Shown here piece after piece: positions 37,929 through 47,100 of a DNA stretch of 64,000 bases. The stretch comes from Sva-07 sp963707515. GTDB taxonomy: Bacteria > Actinomycetota > Acidimicrobiia > Acidimicrobiales > Ilumatobacteraceae. A program made the position numbers and the translations under genes. The notes below the pieces were generated by a model that was not told where the DNA came from, did no database searches, and saw only the letters and a program-made list of their open reading frames with translations. The number at the start of each line of letters is the position of its first letter. Position 1 is the stretch's first letter. The stretch covers positions 620,001-684,000 of the forward strand of contig CAVPQI010000003.1 of NCBI GenBank assembly GCA_963707515.1, read 5' to 3'.

Positions 37929-38396
37929 ATGGGTCAGATGGTCGCCGTCACCGAGAAGCCGAGTTCCACTCGCGGAGTCGTCCGCTTCGAGCTCAACCGG
38001 TCGCTGTCGGGGATGGGCCACGAGCACTTCGCCAGCGTCTTCGACGCCTTCGGTGACACACCCTCCGACGAGCTGGCGCGGCGGCTGTTCGCCACCGGCC
38101 AGGTCGATGCGGTGCACGTCTACGGCAACATGGTGACCGTCGACCTGCTGAAGGGCAGCTCGTCCGACGGCCTCGCCGAGATCGTGCGCGAGCTGTACCA
38201 GTACTGGAAGCCGGGCGTCGAGCCGCCGACCTTCGAGGACCTGCAGCCCGAAGAAGCCGCTGCCGGCGGTGGGGGCGGCGAGGCCGCGGGTGGCGGTGGC
38301 GACGACGCCATGTCGCGCGCCGCGCAACTCGTGCCGGGGCACCTCCTCGATCGTGGGCGCGCCGCCCGCGAACGCTGGAACGCCAACAACGCCTGA
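37929..38396 (+). CDS. NifU-N (Nfu N-terminal)-like small protein
   Basis: 155 residues. The core VRFELNRSLSGMGHEHF ... SDELARRLFATGQVDAVHVYGNMVTVDLLKGSSSDGLAEIVRELYQYW resembles the Nfu/NifU N-terminal scaffold-like domain, which in other proteins sits beside the Cys-containing Fe-S domain; no CxxC is present here. A Gly/Glu/Ala-rich linker (about 110-127) and a basic C-terminal helix follow. ATG 37929 is the first start. The stop lies in the first of three 16-bp tandem repeats, so repeat number can alter the 3' end. Function uncertain. Confidence 0.6.
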   Translation: MGQMVAVTEKPSSTRGVVRFELNRSLSGMGHEHFASVFDAFGDTPSDELARRLFATGQVDAVHVYGNMVTVDLLKGSSSDGLAEIVRELYQYWKPGVEPPTFEDLQPEEAAAGGGGGEAAGGGGDDAMSRAAQLVPGHLLDRGRAARERWNANNA

Positions 38397-38430
38397 CGCC
38401 AGCAACGCCTGACGCCAGCAACGCCTGACC
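38391..38430. repeat. 16-bp tandem repeat at the 3' end of the NifU-N-like gene
   Basis: Two to three copies of GCCTGACGCCAGCAAC, followed by looser GGCCTGACG motifs up to about 38460. The first copy contains the stop codon of the gene. Confidence 0.7.
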
Positions 38431-38515
38431 AACGGCCTGACGAACACGGCCTGACGCCTGTCGCCACCAGCGCCTCCGGGAACTTTCCCGAGTTGACGAC
38501 GCACCGGTGGCGCTC

Positions 38516-38529
38516 CGAACACATGTTCG
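38516..38529. promoter_or_regulatory. LexA (SOS) box upstream of imuA'
   Basis: CGAAC-ACAT-GTTCG, a perfect palindrome of the actinobacterial SOS-box type, 13 nt before the imuA' ATG. A near-identical box precedes dnaE2, so both halves of the mutasome should be induced by DNA damage. Confidence 0.85.
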
Positions 38530-38542
38530 ATAGCGTGACGCG

Positions 38543-39193
38543 ATGGCGTTGGCGATCGAGCAACAGGCAGCCCTCCCACCCGATCTGATCGCCCTGGGGA
38601 GCGTGGTCGCCCCACTCACACTGGCCCGCGAGCGGATCCTGCCGGTGCCCGAGTCGCTCGCCGAACTGTTCCCCGAAGGTGGCCTCGTCCGCGGTCGCAC
38701 GATCGTCTGCGACGGGCCGGCGGCGACGTCGCTGGCGCTCTCTCTCGTCGCCCCGTCGGTGGCGGCGGGGTCCTGGCTGGCGATGGTCGACCTGCCGACC
38801 ATCGGGCTCGACGCCGCCCTCGAGCTCGGCGTGCCGCTGGAACGGGTGGTCGCCGTCCACGCCGGCGACGGCCCCGAACGGGTGCAGCGCTGGCCCGACG
38901 TCATCGCCGCCGCCGCCGACGGCTTCGACGTCCTCCTCGCCCGCGTGCCGGCCGACGTGTCACCATCGGTCGCCCGGACGGTCGTCTCCCGCATCCGCCA
39001 GCGCGAGGCCGTGCTCGTCCTGCTCGGCGAACCCGAGACGCTGCCGACCGACGGGGTGTTGCGCACGGGCACGGCGGAGTGGCGTGGCCTCGGCGACGGC
39101 TTCGGCCACCTCAGCCAACGGCGGTTGACGATCCAGTCGTCGGGGCGGCGGATCCCTGGCCGTCGTTCGTGCCGCGTGGCGCTGCCGGGTTGA
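38543..39193 (+). CDS. imuA': ImuA' (RecA-like SOS mutagenesis protein)
   Basis: A 216-residue RecA-fold relative, helper of the ImuB/DnaE2 translesion synthesis machine. It begins with hydrophobic ALAIEQQAALPPDLIALG, then ESLAELFPEGGLVRGRTIVCDGPAATSLALSL, where the P-loop (normally GxxxxGKT) is degenerate, as in actinobacterial ImuA'. ERVVAVHAGDGPERVQRWPDVIAAAADGFDVLLARVP is the RecA-core equivalent. ATG 38543 follows a LexA box by 13 nt, so the transcript has little or no leader. Its stop is 8 nt before the imuB GTG. Identification rests on operon context and on the characteristic core. Confidence 0.85.
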   Translation: MALAIEQQAALPPDLIALGSVVAPLTLARERILPVPESLAELFPEGGLVRGRTIVCDGPAATSLALSLVAPSVAAGSWLAMVDLPTIGLDAALELGVPLERVVAVHAGDGPERVQRWPDVIAAAADGFDVLLARVPADVSPSVARTVVSRIRQREAVLVLLGEPETLPTDGVLRTGTAEWRGLGDGFGHLSQRRLTIQSSGRRIPGRRSCRVALPG

Positions 39194-39201
39194 GGCGCGC
39201 C

Positions 39202-40941
39202 GTGTCGCCGCAGCGCATGGTCACGGTCTGGTACCCGGAGTGGCCGGTCGCCGCTGCCGGATTCGCCGTCGATGTCCCCGCGGCGGTCATGCACGCCAAC
39301 CGCGTCGTGGCACGCACCGCGGCGGCGGCCGCCGACGGTGTCGTCGTCGGGCAACGACGGCGACAGGCTCAGCAACGATGCCCGGCGATCACGCTGATCG
39401 ACCGCGACACCGATCGTGACGCCCGGGAGTTCGAGGCGGTCGTCCGTGCCGTCGGCGAGCTGTCGCCGCGCCTCGACGTGATCGAGCCCGGCTGGGTCAG
39501 CTTCTCGGCGCGCGGGCCGTCGCGCTACTTCGGCGGTGACCGGGGGATGTGCGAGCAACTGGCCGAACGCCTCGCCGGTGTCGAGGTCCCGGGCGGTGCC
39601 CGGCCCGGCATCGGGGTCGCCGACGGCCGCTTCGCCTCCAGCGTCGCAGCTCGTCTGGCGGTCCCGCGTGGCGAGGCGATCCTCGTCGAACCGGCGACAT
39701 CGCCGGCGTTCTGTGCCGCCTTGCCGATCGGCTGGCTGCAGACCCTCGGTGAGGTCGACGCCGAGCTGGTCGAGCTGTTCGGCAGGCTCGGGCTGCGCCG
39801 CCTGGGTGATCTCGCCGCCCTTCCGGTGGCCGATGTCCTCGGCCGTTTCGGGCACCTCGGTGTCCACGCCCACCGCCTCGCCTCGGGGAACGACGAACGG
39901 CCGGCGGGCACCACCGACCCCCCGGTCCAGCGCCGGCTCGACCACGCCCTCGGTGATCCGGTCGAGCAGGCGAGCACGGTCGTCTTCATCGCCAAGCAGC
40001 TCGCCGACGAGTTGGCCGGGACGCTCGAGCGCGAGGGCCGGGTCTGCACCCGCCTCGTCGTCCTGCTCGAGTCCGAGCACGGCGAACGGTCGGAACGGTC
40101 GTGGTACCGCGCCGACGGGTTGACCGCGCCGGCGATGGTCGAGCGGGTGCGCTGGCAGCTCGACGCCTGGATCAACCTGCCGCGGGGCAGCGACAACGCC
40201 GTCACCAGCGGCATCACCCTCATCCGCCTCACGCCCGAGGAGGTGCGCGCCGACGACGGCCACCAGTTGCGGTTGTGGGGCGGTCAGACCGAGGCCGACC
40301 GCCATGCAGCACGTGCGATCGCCCGGCTGACGACGTTGACCTCGGAGCGTGCGGTGACGGTGCCCGTGTGGCGCGGCGGCCGGCTCGCCGAGGAGCGTTA
40401 CCGCTGGGTGCCGGCGACGATGGTCGACCTCGACCGGCGAACGGTGGTCCCGTCGCCCGCTCATCCCGCGGTGCGACACCAGGCGCGGGTTGCCGCTCGC
40501 CGCCGGGCAGACGACGGTGCTGCCAGCGGGCAGCCGGTGGCCGACGGGCCCTGGCCCGGCGCCCTCCCCTCACCGTCGCCGGCGACCGTCTACGCCGATC
40601 CCCGCCCGGTCGAGGTGCTCGACGAGGACGGTGCCCTGGTCCAGGTCAGTGCCCGCGGCCTGGTGTCGGGGGCGCCGGCGGCGATGCGCTTCCTGTCCGG
40701 TGACGACACCACGGGATGGCGGCGCGGCAAGCTCCGCCCGATCGTCTCGTGGGCCGGTCCGTGGCCGGTGGAGGAGCGGTGGTGGGAACCCGAACGGTCC
40801 CGGCGCCTGGCTCGCTTCCAGGTGGTGACGCTCGATCGTGATGCCGGCCGTGATGCCGCCGGCCGCGACGTCGACGGGCACGAGGCGTTCGTGATCGTCG
40901 CCGAGCACCGCCGGTGGTGGATCAGCGCCCGCTACGACTGA
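39202..40941 (+). CDS. imuB: ImuB, Y-family polymerase-like protein
   Basis: A 579-residue non-catalytic Y-family relative that links DnaE2 and the beta clamp during SOS mutagenesis. The palm/finger region runs from MVTVWYPEWPVAAAG through ANRVVARTAAAAADGVVVGQRRRQAQQRCPAITLIDRD, and VSFSARGPSRYFGG replaces the polymerase active-site acidic residues. A little-finger-like domain is VQRRLDHALGDPVEQASTVVFIAKQLADEL, and the C-terminal part has the DnaE2-interacting region. Start options are TTG 39190, GTG 39202 and ATG 39217; GTG is chosen. A response regulator gene converges 25 nt downstream. Confidence 0.9.
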   Translation: MSPQRMVTVWYPEWPVAAAGFAVDVPAAVMHANRVVARTAAAAADGVVVGQRRRQAQQRCPAITLIDRDTDRDAREFEAVVRAVGELSPRLDVIEPGWVSFSARGPSRYFGGDRGMCEQLAERLAGVEVPGGARPGIGVADGRFASSVAARLAVPRGEAILVEPATSPAFCAALPIGWLQTLGEVDAELVELFGRLGLRRLGDLAALPVADVLGRFGHLGVHAHRLASGNDERPAGTTDPPVQRRLDHALGDPVEQASTVVFIAKQLADELAGTLEREGRVCTRLVVLLESEHGERSERSWYRADGLTAPAMVERVRWQLDAWINLPRGSDNAVTSGITLIRLTPEEVRADDGHQLRLWGGQTEADRHAARAIARLTTLTSERAVTVPVWRGGRLAEERYRWVPATMVDLDRRTVVPSPAHPAVRHQARVAARRRADDGAASGQPVADGPWPGALPSPSPATVYADPRPVEVLDEDGALVQVSARGLVSGAPAAMRFLSGDDTTGWRRGKLRPIVSWAGPWPVEERWWEPERSRRLARFQVVTLDRDAGRDAAGRDVDGHEAFVIVAEHRRWWISARYD

Positions 40942-40965
40942 GGCGCGGCGGCATGGCGGGCCGTG

Positions 40966-41730
40966 TCAGACGACGGCGAGACCGAACGGGTGGGAGATCT
41001 CCAGCTGGTCGGTGACGTCGTTGGCGAGGCGGAAGCCGACCCCGCGCACCGTGTGGATGATCTTGATCTCCGGGGCTGCCTTGTCCAGCTTGCGGCGCAG
41101 GTTGGAGAGATGGACGTCGACGACGTGGTTGTCGCCGACCCACGTCGGCCCCCACACGGCGTCGAGCAGGTCCTCGCGGGTGCACACCTCGGTCGGGCGC
41201 CGGCACAGCTGCTCGAGCAGTGAGAACTCGATGCGTGTCGTCGCCACCTCTTCTTCCTCGACGCGCACTTCGCGCCGGCCGAGGTCGATCGAGAGCGGCC
41301 CGATGCTCATCACCGACGCCAGCGGGCTGTCGACGCGGGCGCGCATCTGGCGGGGGCGGCGCAGCAGTGCGTAGCACCGTGCGGTGAGCTCCTCGGCGGT
41401 GATCGGGACCGAGACCGCGTCGTCGGCGCCCGAGAGCAGCACGGTCGCCCGGGTGCGATGTGCGCCTTCGTCGGTGATGCACAAGAGGTACTGCTCGCTG
41501 GACTCGCGGATGCGCTCGTAGAGCGGCCGGCCGTCTGGGGCCCGAAGGCGAGAGCAGACGATCAACACGTCGGGGGAGAACGATTCGGCGAGCATGATCG
41601 CCGCCTCGCCGTCGGTCGGTGCGCTCACACTGAATCCGGCCGCCCGCAAGCCGGCGACCGTGGTCCGGCGCAGGTCGGCGTCGTCGACGGCGATGAGGAT
41701 TCGAGGTGCGATGGTGAAGTCGTTGTCCAT
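40966..41730 (-). CDS. OmpR-type response regulator with degenerate receiver
   Basis: A 254-residue protein. The N-terminal receiver (about 10-125) keeps the acidic pair (LIAVDDADLRR), but the phospho-acceptor Asp position reads Cys (DVLIVCSRL) and the conserved Lys position reads Val (DDAVSVPIT), so it probably cannot be phosphorylated normally. The C-terminal winged helix is complete: VATTRIEFSLLEQLCRRPTEVCTREDLLDAVWG, DNHVVDVHLSNLRRKLDK, IIHTVRGVGFRL. ATG 41730 is chosen. No kinase gene is adjacent. A perfect ATCACA-N4-TGTGAT palindrome upstream may be its operator. The stop faces imuB at 25 nt. Confidence 0.85.
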   Translation of the reverse strand: MDNDFTIAPRILIAVDDADLRRTTVAGLRAAGFSVSAPTDGEAAIMLAESFSPDVLIVCSRLRAPDGRPLYERIRESSEQYLLCITDEGAHRTRATVLLSGADDAVSVPITAEELTARCYALLRRPRQMRARVDSPLASVMSIGPLSIDLGRREVRVEEEEVATTRIEFSLLEQLCRRPTEVCTREDLLDAVWGPTWVGDNHVVDVHLSNLRRKLDKAAPEIKIIHTVRGVGFRLANDVTDQLEISHPFGLAVV

Positions 41731-41843
41731 GTGGGTGGGTCCGCCGAGGCTGTGTCTGTGTCGAGGGGCTGGTGTCGTGTCGTGTCCGCGTCTTGGTGGG
41801 CTATCGGCCGTGGCGCTGGCGAACTCAAGCGATTTTCGAGAGA

Positions 41844-41861
41844 AATCACAGCGGTGTGATT
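41844..41861. promoter_or_regulatory. Palindromic operator candidate AATCACA-N4-TGTGATT
   Basis: A perfect 7-bp inverted repeat with a GCGG spacer in the 216-nt divergent gap between the response regulator (start 41730) and the NUDIX gene (start 41947). It is about 115 nt from the regulator start. Binding protein unknown; autoregulation is an inference. Confidence 0.4.
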
Positions 41862-41946
41862 CTGCGTTCGGCGGTCGGACGCTGCGACGCCGCTTGCTCA
41901 TGGCCCGTTGGCCGGCTTGATCCACCGCCCTGCTACACCGGAGGGG

Positions 41947-42585
41947 ATGAGCGATCCTTCCGACGACCTGCGGGTGCGAATCCGCGACGACGTCGCAGCA
42001 CGTCGCCCCGTCGACGAGCGCGAGGCGTTGTCGGTGGAGCGCTTCCTCGTCGCCTACGACGCCCTCGCCGCGCCGTTCGACCAGGAGCAGGATCCGGTCC
42101 ACGTGACCGGGTCGGGCATCGTCGTCGGCGAGCGTGGGGTGCTGCTCTTGAAGCACAAGCGGCTGGGCATCTGGTTGCAGCCCGGGGGTCACATCGACGG
42201 CGACGAGACGCCGTGGGCGGCGGCGCTGCGGGAGACGAGTGAGGAGACCGGTCTGGACGTCCGCTTCGCCACGACGGACGCCGACGGGATCCCACCGCTC
42301 GTCCACGTCGACGTCCACGAGGGCGGGCGTGGGCACACCCACCTCGATCTGCGTTACGTGATCGACGGCGGCACCGCCGACCCGGCGCCGCCGGCCGACG
42401 AGAGCCAGGAGATCGGCTGGTTCGAGTGGGATGCGGCCATCGAGCGTGCCGATCCGGGTCTGCGCGGCAGCGCTCGTCGCCCTCCGCCCGCCGGGCTGCA
42501 CGCGGCGCGCGGGCGGCTCGCTGCCACATCGGCCGGTACCGGCGCCATCTTGCGGGGAGCGAACAGATGTTCGATACTGGTTGCG
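41947..42585 (+). CDS. NUDIX hydrolase, frame open into dnaE2
   Basis: The NUDIX domain spans about residues 50-165 and has a perfect Nudix box: GHIDGDE-x7-RETSEETGL. It probably hydrolyses a nucleoside-diphosphate-linked compound. ATG 41947 has GGAGGGG directly before it, so a slightly later GTG (41971) is also possible. The domain ends near DPGLRGS, but no stop codon appears in any frame between about 42430 and the dnaE2 start, so the natural C-terminus is not visible. The last 60 nt contain the dnaE2 LexA box. The end given is simply the base before dnaE2. Confidence 0.75.
42560..42573. promoter_or_regulatory. LexA (SOS) box upstream of dnaE2
   Basis: CGAAC-AGAT-GTTCG, a perfect palindrome 12 nt before ATG 42586, differing from the imuA' box by one base. 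It marks the dnaE2 promoter and therefore supports a separate start at 42586, despite the open frame from the NUDIX gene. Confidence 0.85.
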
Positions 42586-45500
42586 ATGGGGTTCAACAAC
42601 CCGGACTGGACCTGGGACGAGCTGGAGGCGGCACTGTCCGGACGCACCGGCCGCGACGGGCGCGCCCCCGGGAGCCCGTCGTGGAACGCCGGCGGCGACG
42701 GCCCGGCCTGGAGCCGTAAGCGGCAGCCGTTCCGGGCCCCGCCCGACGCCCGCCCCCGCAGCAGTGCCGGGGCCGTCCCCTACGCCGAGCTGCACTGCCA
42801 CTCCAACTTCTCGTTCCTCGACGGTGCATCACACCCCGAGGAACTGGCCACCGAAGCCGCCCGGCTCGGTCTCGAGGCGCTCGCCGTCACCGATCACGAC
42901 GGCCTGTACGGGATCGTCCGCTTCGCCGAAGCCGCCAAGGAAGTCGGGTTGCCGACGGTGTTCGGCGCCGAGATCACCCTCACCGTGAGCGACGGCCAGT
43001 TGCTGACCGGCTCCGTCGCTCGCAGCGAGGCCGACACCCAGGGGCAGGTCGCCACGGGGCTCGTGCCCGACTCCAAGGCCCCGGACCCGGCGGGCACCCA
43101 CCTCCTGGTCCTCGCCGACGGCACCGCGGGATACGCCCGCCTTGCCCGGGCGATCAGCGCCGGCCACCTGGCGGGGGAGAAGGGCGCCCCGCAGTTCGCC
43201 TTCGACGATCTCGCCGACGCTCTCGCCGGGCATGCCTGGGTGCTCACCGGTTGTCGCAAGGGCGCCGTTCCGGCAGCGGTGAGCGCCGGCGACCTCGGTG
43301 CGGCGCGGCGCGAGCTGTGCCGCCTCGTCGACGCCTTCGGCCGTGACCGCGTGCTCGTCGAGCTGTGGGACCACGGCGATCCGCTCGACGCCGACCGCAA
43401 CGACGCCCTCGCCGATCTCGCCCGGGCCGAAGGCGTGGAGGTGGTGGCGACGAACAACGTCCACTACGCCACCCCCGCTCAACGCAAGCTGGCAACCGCC
43501 CTCGCCGCCGTCCGCTCGCGTCGCAGCCTCGACCAGCTCGACGCCTGGTTGCCGTCGAGCGCTGGCGCCCACCTGCGTTCCGGCGCCGAGCAGGCGGCGC
43601 GCTTCCGCCGTTTCCCCGGGGCGGTCGAACGGGCGGCCGAGATCGGCCGGGCGGCAGCGTTCGACCTGTCGCTCGTCGCCCCGAACCTGCCGCCGTATCC
43701 CTGCCCGCCGCATCCCGACGGTCGCCCGATGAGCGAGATGGAGCACCTCCGGATGATCGTCGCCGACGGCGCCCGGCGGCGCTACGGCGAGCGTCCGGCG
43801 GCCGTACCCGGCGGCGGCGACGTCGTCGAGGACCTGTCGTTGCGCGGCCGGGCATGGGCGACGATCGAGCACGAGCTGGCGCTCATCGACCAGCTCGACT
43901 TCGCCGGCTACTTCCTCGTCGTGTGGGACATCGTCGAGTTCTGCCGGCGGTCGAACATCTTCTGCCAGGGCCGCGGCAGCGCCGCCAACTCGGCGGTCTG
44001 CTACGCCCTCGGGATCACCGCGGCCGACGCGGTCTCGCTCGGTCTGTTGTTCGAACGCTTCCTGTCACCGGAACGTGACGGTCCGCCCGACATCGACATC
44101 GACATCGAGAGTGGCCGACGCGAGGAGGTGATCCAGTACGTCTACGAGCGCTACGGGCGGCACCACACCGCCCAGGTCGCCAACGTCATCACCTATCGGG
44201 CCCGCTCGGCGGTGCGCGACATGGCCAAGGCGCTCGGCTACGAGCCGGGGCAGCAGGACGCCTGGTCGAAGCAGATCGACGGCTGGAGCAACGTGACGAG
44301 CACCATCCACGAAGCGGCCGGCGAAGCGTCTGGAGACGCCGCCGTGCCGAACCGGGGATCGACCTCTGGCCGACGCGGCTCGGGAAGCTCCCACACCATC
44401 CCCATGGCGGTGTTGGACCTCGCGCTGCAGGTGGAGGACGCGCCGCGCCACCTCGGGATCCATTCCGGGGGCATGGTGATCTGCGACCGGCCGGTGGTCG
44501 AGGTGTGCCCGGTCGAGTGGGCGCGGATGGACAAGCGGTCGGTGTTGCAGTGGGACAAGGACGACTGCGCCCGCACCGGTCTGGTCAAGTTCGACCTGCT
44601 CGGGTTGGGAATGCTGTCGGCGCTGCACTTCGCCGTCGACCTGGTGCGCGAGCACCGGGGGTACGAGATCGATCTGGCGACGATCCCCCAGGACGACGAC
44701 GTCTACGCCATGTTGTGCCGGGCCGACACGGTCGGCGTGTTCCAGATCGAGTCACGGGCACAGATGGCGACCCTGCCGCGGCTCAAACCGCGGCGCTTCT
44801 ACGACCTCGTCGTCGAGGTCGCCCTGATCCGACCGGGTCCGATCCAAGGCGGCTCGGTGCATCCCTACATCCGTCGCCGCAACGGTCAGGAGCCGATCAC
44901 CTACCTCCACCCGTTGCTCGAGAACTCGCTCGGCAAGACCCTCGGCGTGCCGTTGTTCCAAGAGCAGCTGATGCAGATGGCGATCGACGTCGCCGGGTTC
45001 AGCGCCGCCGAGTCCGACGAGCTGCGTCAGGCGATGGGATCGAAGCGTTCGGCTGCACGCATGGAACGGCTCCGGGAGCGGCTCTACGCCGGGATGGCCG
45101 AGCGGGGGATCGTCGGTGACATCGCCGACGAGCTGTTCACCAAGATGAAGGCGTTCGCCAACTACGGCTTCCCGGAATCGCACTCGGTGAGCTTCGCCTA
45201 CCTCGTCTACGCCTCGTCGTGGATCAAGTACCACGAGCCGGCGGCGTTCTGCGCGGCGCTGCTCAACGCTCAGCCGATGGGCTTCTGGTCGCCGCACACG
45301 CTGGTACGCGACGCCCGTCGCCACGGCGTCGTCGTGCACACGCCGGATCTCAACGCGTCGAGTGCCGGGGCGACGCTCGAACCTTGTCCGGGCTCGGTCG
45401 GCGACGTGGCGGTGCGGCTCGGACTGGCGTCGGTGCGCGGGATCGGCGACGAGTTGGCGGAGGAGATCGAGACGAAGCGGTTGGCAGACGGCCCCTACGT

Positions 45501-46114
45501 CGACACCGAGGACCTGGTGCGGCGCGTGCCGGCGTTGACCCTCGTGCAGTTGGAGGCGATGGCGACCGCCGGCCTGTTCGGCGAGTGCTTCGGCCTCGAC
45601 CGGCGCATGGCGTTGTGGACCGTCGGGGCGACCGCACAATCGCGACCGGGGCGGCTGGCGGGGGTGGTCACCGGCGCCGACGCGCCACGCCTGCCGGGGA
45701 TGACGCCGGTCGAAGAGGCGGTCGCCGATCTGTGGGCGACCGGGGTCTCGCCCGACGGTCACCCGACGATCTTCGTCGCGCGACGAGCTGACGCGGCTCG
45801 GCGTGTTGACGTCGGCGCAACTGTGGGATCCCGAGCCGCGCGCGATCGTGTTGGTCGCCGGGGTGGTCACCCATCGCCAGCGGCCGATGACCGCACAGGG
45901 GGTGACGTTCCTCAACCTCGAGGACGAGACCGGGCTGATCAATGTCGTCGTGTCCAAGGGCTGCTGGGCGCGCTTCCGGCAGGTGGCGCGGGAGGCGCCG
46001 GCGATGCTGATCCGCGGGCGCCTGGAGCGGTCAGAAGGTGTGGTCAACGTCGTCGCCGAACACCTCGCCCCGCTGCCGATGCCCGTCGCGACCCGTTCCC
46101 GCGACTTCCGCTGA
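42586..46114 (+). CDS. dnaE2: Error-prone DNA polymerase III alpha, DnaE2 (one frameshift)
   Basis: The catalytic polymerase of the SOS mutasome, about 1175 residues after correcting one extra base. Domains: unusual N-terminal extension (MGFNNPDWTWDELEAALSGR plus a Gly/Arg-rich linker), PHP domain (LHCHSNFSFLDGASHPEEL, AVTDHDGLYG), the palm with PDIDIDIESGRREEVI (about residue 502), RPGPIQGGSVHPYIRRR, ESHSVSFAYLVYASSW, then an OB fold (LVAGVVTHRQRPMTAQGVTFLNLEDE). Near 45777 the sequence has GTCGCGCGACGAG where GTCCGCGACGAG (VRDEL) is expected; without that base the polymerase is continuous to the TGA at 46114. A LexA box ends 13 nt upstream. Partners imuA' and imuB lie 1.6 kb upstream. Confidence 0.9.
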
Positions 46115-46116
46115 CC

Positions 46117-46151
46117 GCGTCACAACAGGGGTCAGACCCCTGTTGTGACGC
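46117..46151. repeat. 35-bp perfect palindrome, repeat family A, copy 3
   Basis: Centred on 46134 with 17-bp arms and a C-G pair at the variable stem position (T-A in copy 1, G-C in copy 2). It begins 2 nt after the dnaE2 stop and ends just before a possible GTG start (46153) of the thioesterase gene, a same-strand intergenic site like the others. Confidence 0.9.
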
Positions 46152-46206
46152 TGTGACGTCGGGCGTTCGAGTTGCCCGCGAACGGGTGGTCTGGAATCGT
46201 CGCGGC

Positions 46207-47019
46207 GTGCTCCCGACGTTCGACGTCCTCGATCTCCAGCCCACGGAGGATCCGCTGCGCTACCGGATGACGGCGCGCCCCGACCTGTGCACACCGTTCG
46301 GATTCCTCTACGGCGGGTCCGGGATCGCCGCGTCGGTCGAAGCCGCCGAACGGGCGACGCAACGGCCCCTGCAGTGGCTGACGACGCAGTTCATCGGCGT
46401 CCCGAAGCCGGGTGACGTCGTCGACCTCGCCGTCGTCGTCGCCAAGGAGGGCAAGGTCACCACCCAGACGCAGGTCTTCGCCACCGTCGACGGCGAGCCG
46501 GTGTTGGCGTCGCTGTGCGCCCACACAGCCCGACCCGACGGCGACCACGCGCAGTTCCTGACGATGCCCGACGTGCCGTTGCCCGACGAGTGCGACGCGA
46601 TGGGCGAACCGTTCCCCGGGATGCTGCAGGGCACGTTCTTCGACCACCTCGATCGGCGGTTGGCCGCCGGCAGGCTGGCCCTCGACGCCATCGGCAACCC
46701 GCAGACCGGCATCTCGCTGTGGTGCCGCATCCCCGGCCACCAGATCGACACGCCGGCGGCGCAGGCATTCGTCGCCGACATCGTGCCGATGGCGGTCTGC
46801 GCGGCGCTCGGGGCGATGCCTGGTGGCACCAGCATCGACAACACGATCCGCGTCATGGACACGGCACCGACCGAATGGGTGCTGCTGGAGTTGATCGCCG
46901 AGGGCTTCAACCGGTCCGTCGGGCACGGCTCGGTGCGCCTCTGGAGCCAGGAGGGTCGGCTGATGGCCGTCGCCCAGCAGACCTGCATCATCCGCACCCC
47001 CAAGCGCCAGGGCGGCTGA
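46207..47019 (+). CDS. TesB-like acyl-CoA thioesterase (double hotdog)
   Basis: A 270-residue protein with two hotdog halves: FGFLYGGSGIAASVEAAERATQRPLQWLTTQFIG with VVAKEGKVTTQTQVFATVDGEP, and FVADIVPMAVCAALGAMPGGTSIDNTIRVMDTAPTEWVLLEL with VGHGSVRLWSQEGRLMAVAQQTCI. The C-terminal set of Asp/Thr/Gln in SIDNTIRV and AVAQQTC fits the TesB/acyl-CoA thioesterase II family, which hydrolyses fatty acyl-CoA. The start is uncertain: GTG 46207 matches where homology begins; GTG 46153 and 46186 are in frame and would start right after the palindrome. Confidence 0.75.
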   Translation: MLPTFDVLDLQPTEDPLRYRMTARPDLCTPFGFLYGGSGIAASVEAAERATQRPLQWLTTQFIGVPKPGDVVDLAVVVAKEGKVTTQTQVFATVDGEPVLASLCAHTARPDGDHAQFLTMPDVPLPDECDAMGEPFPGMLQGTFFDHLDRRLAAGRLALDAIGNPQTGISLWCRIPGHQIDTPAAQAFVADIVPMAVCAALGAMPGGTSIDNTIRVMDTAPTEWVLLELIAEGFNRSVGHGSVRLWSQEGRLMAVAQQTCIIRTPKRQGG

Positions 47020-47100
47020 CCCAGCTTCAGTTCAGACGCCGCTGTCGAAGGGCTCGGCGGGCTCTCCTCGCTGAGCTCGCGACGCGGCGCCACCACGGGG

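Noticed and set aside
45770..45785. Programmed frameshift in dnaE2
   Set aside because: No slippery heptamer or downstream structure; the same extra-base pattern occurs in unrelated genes, so error is simpler.
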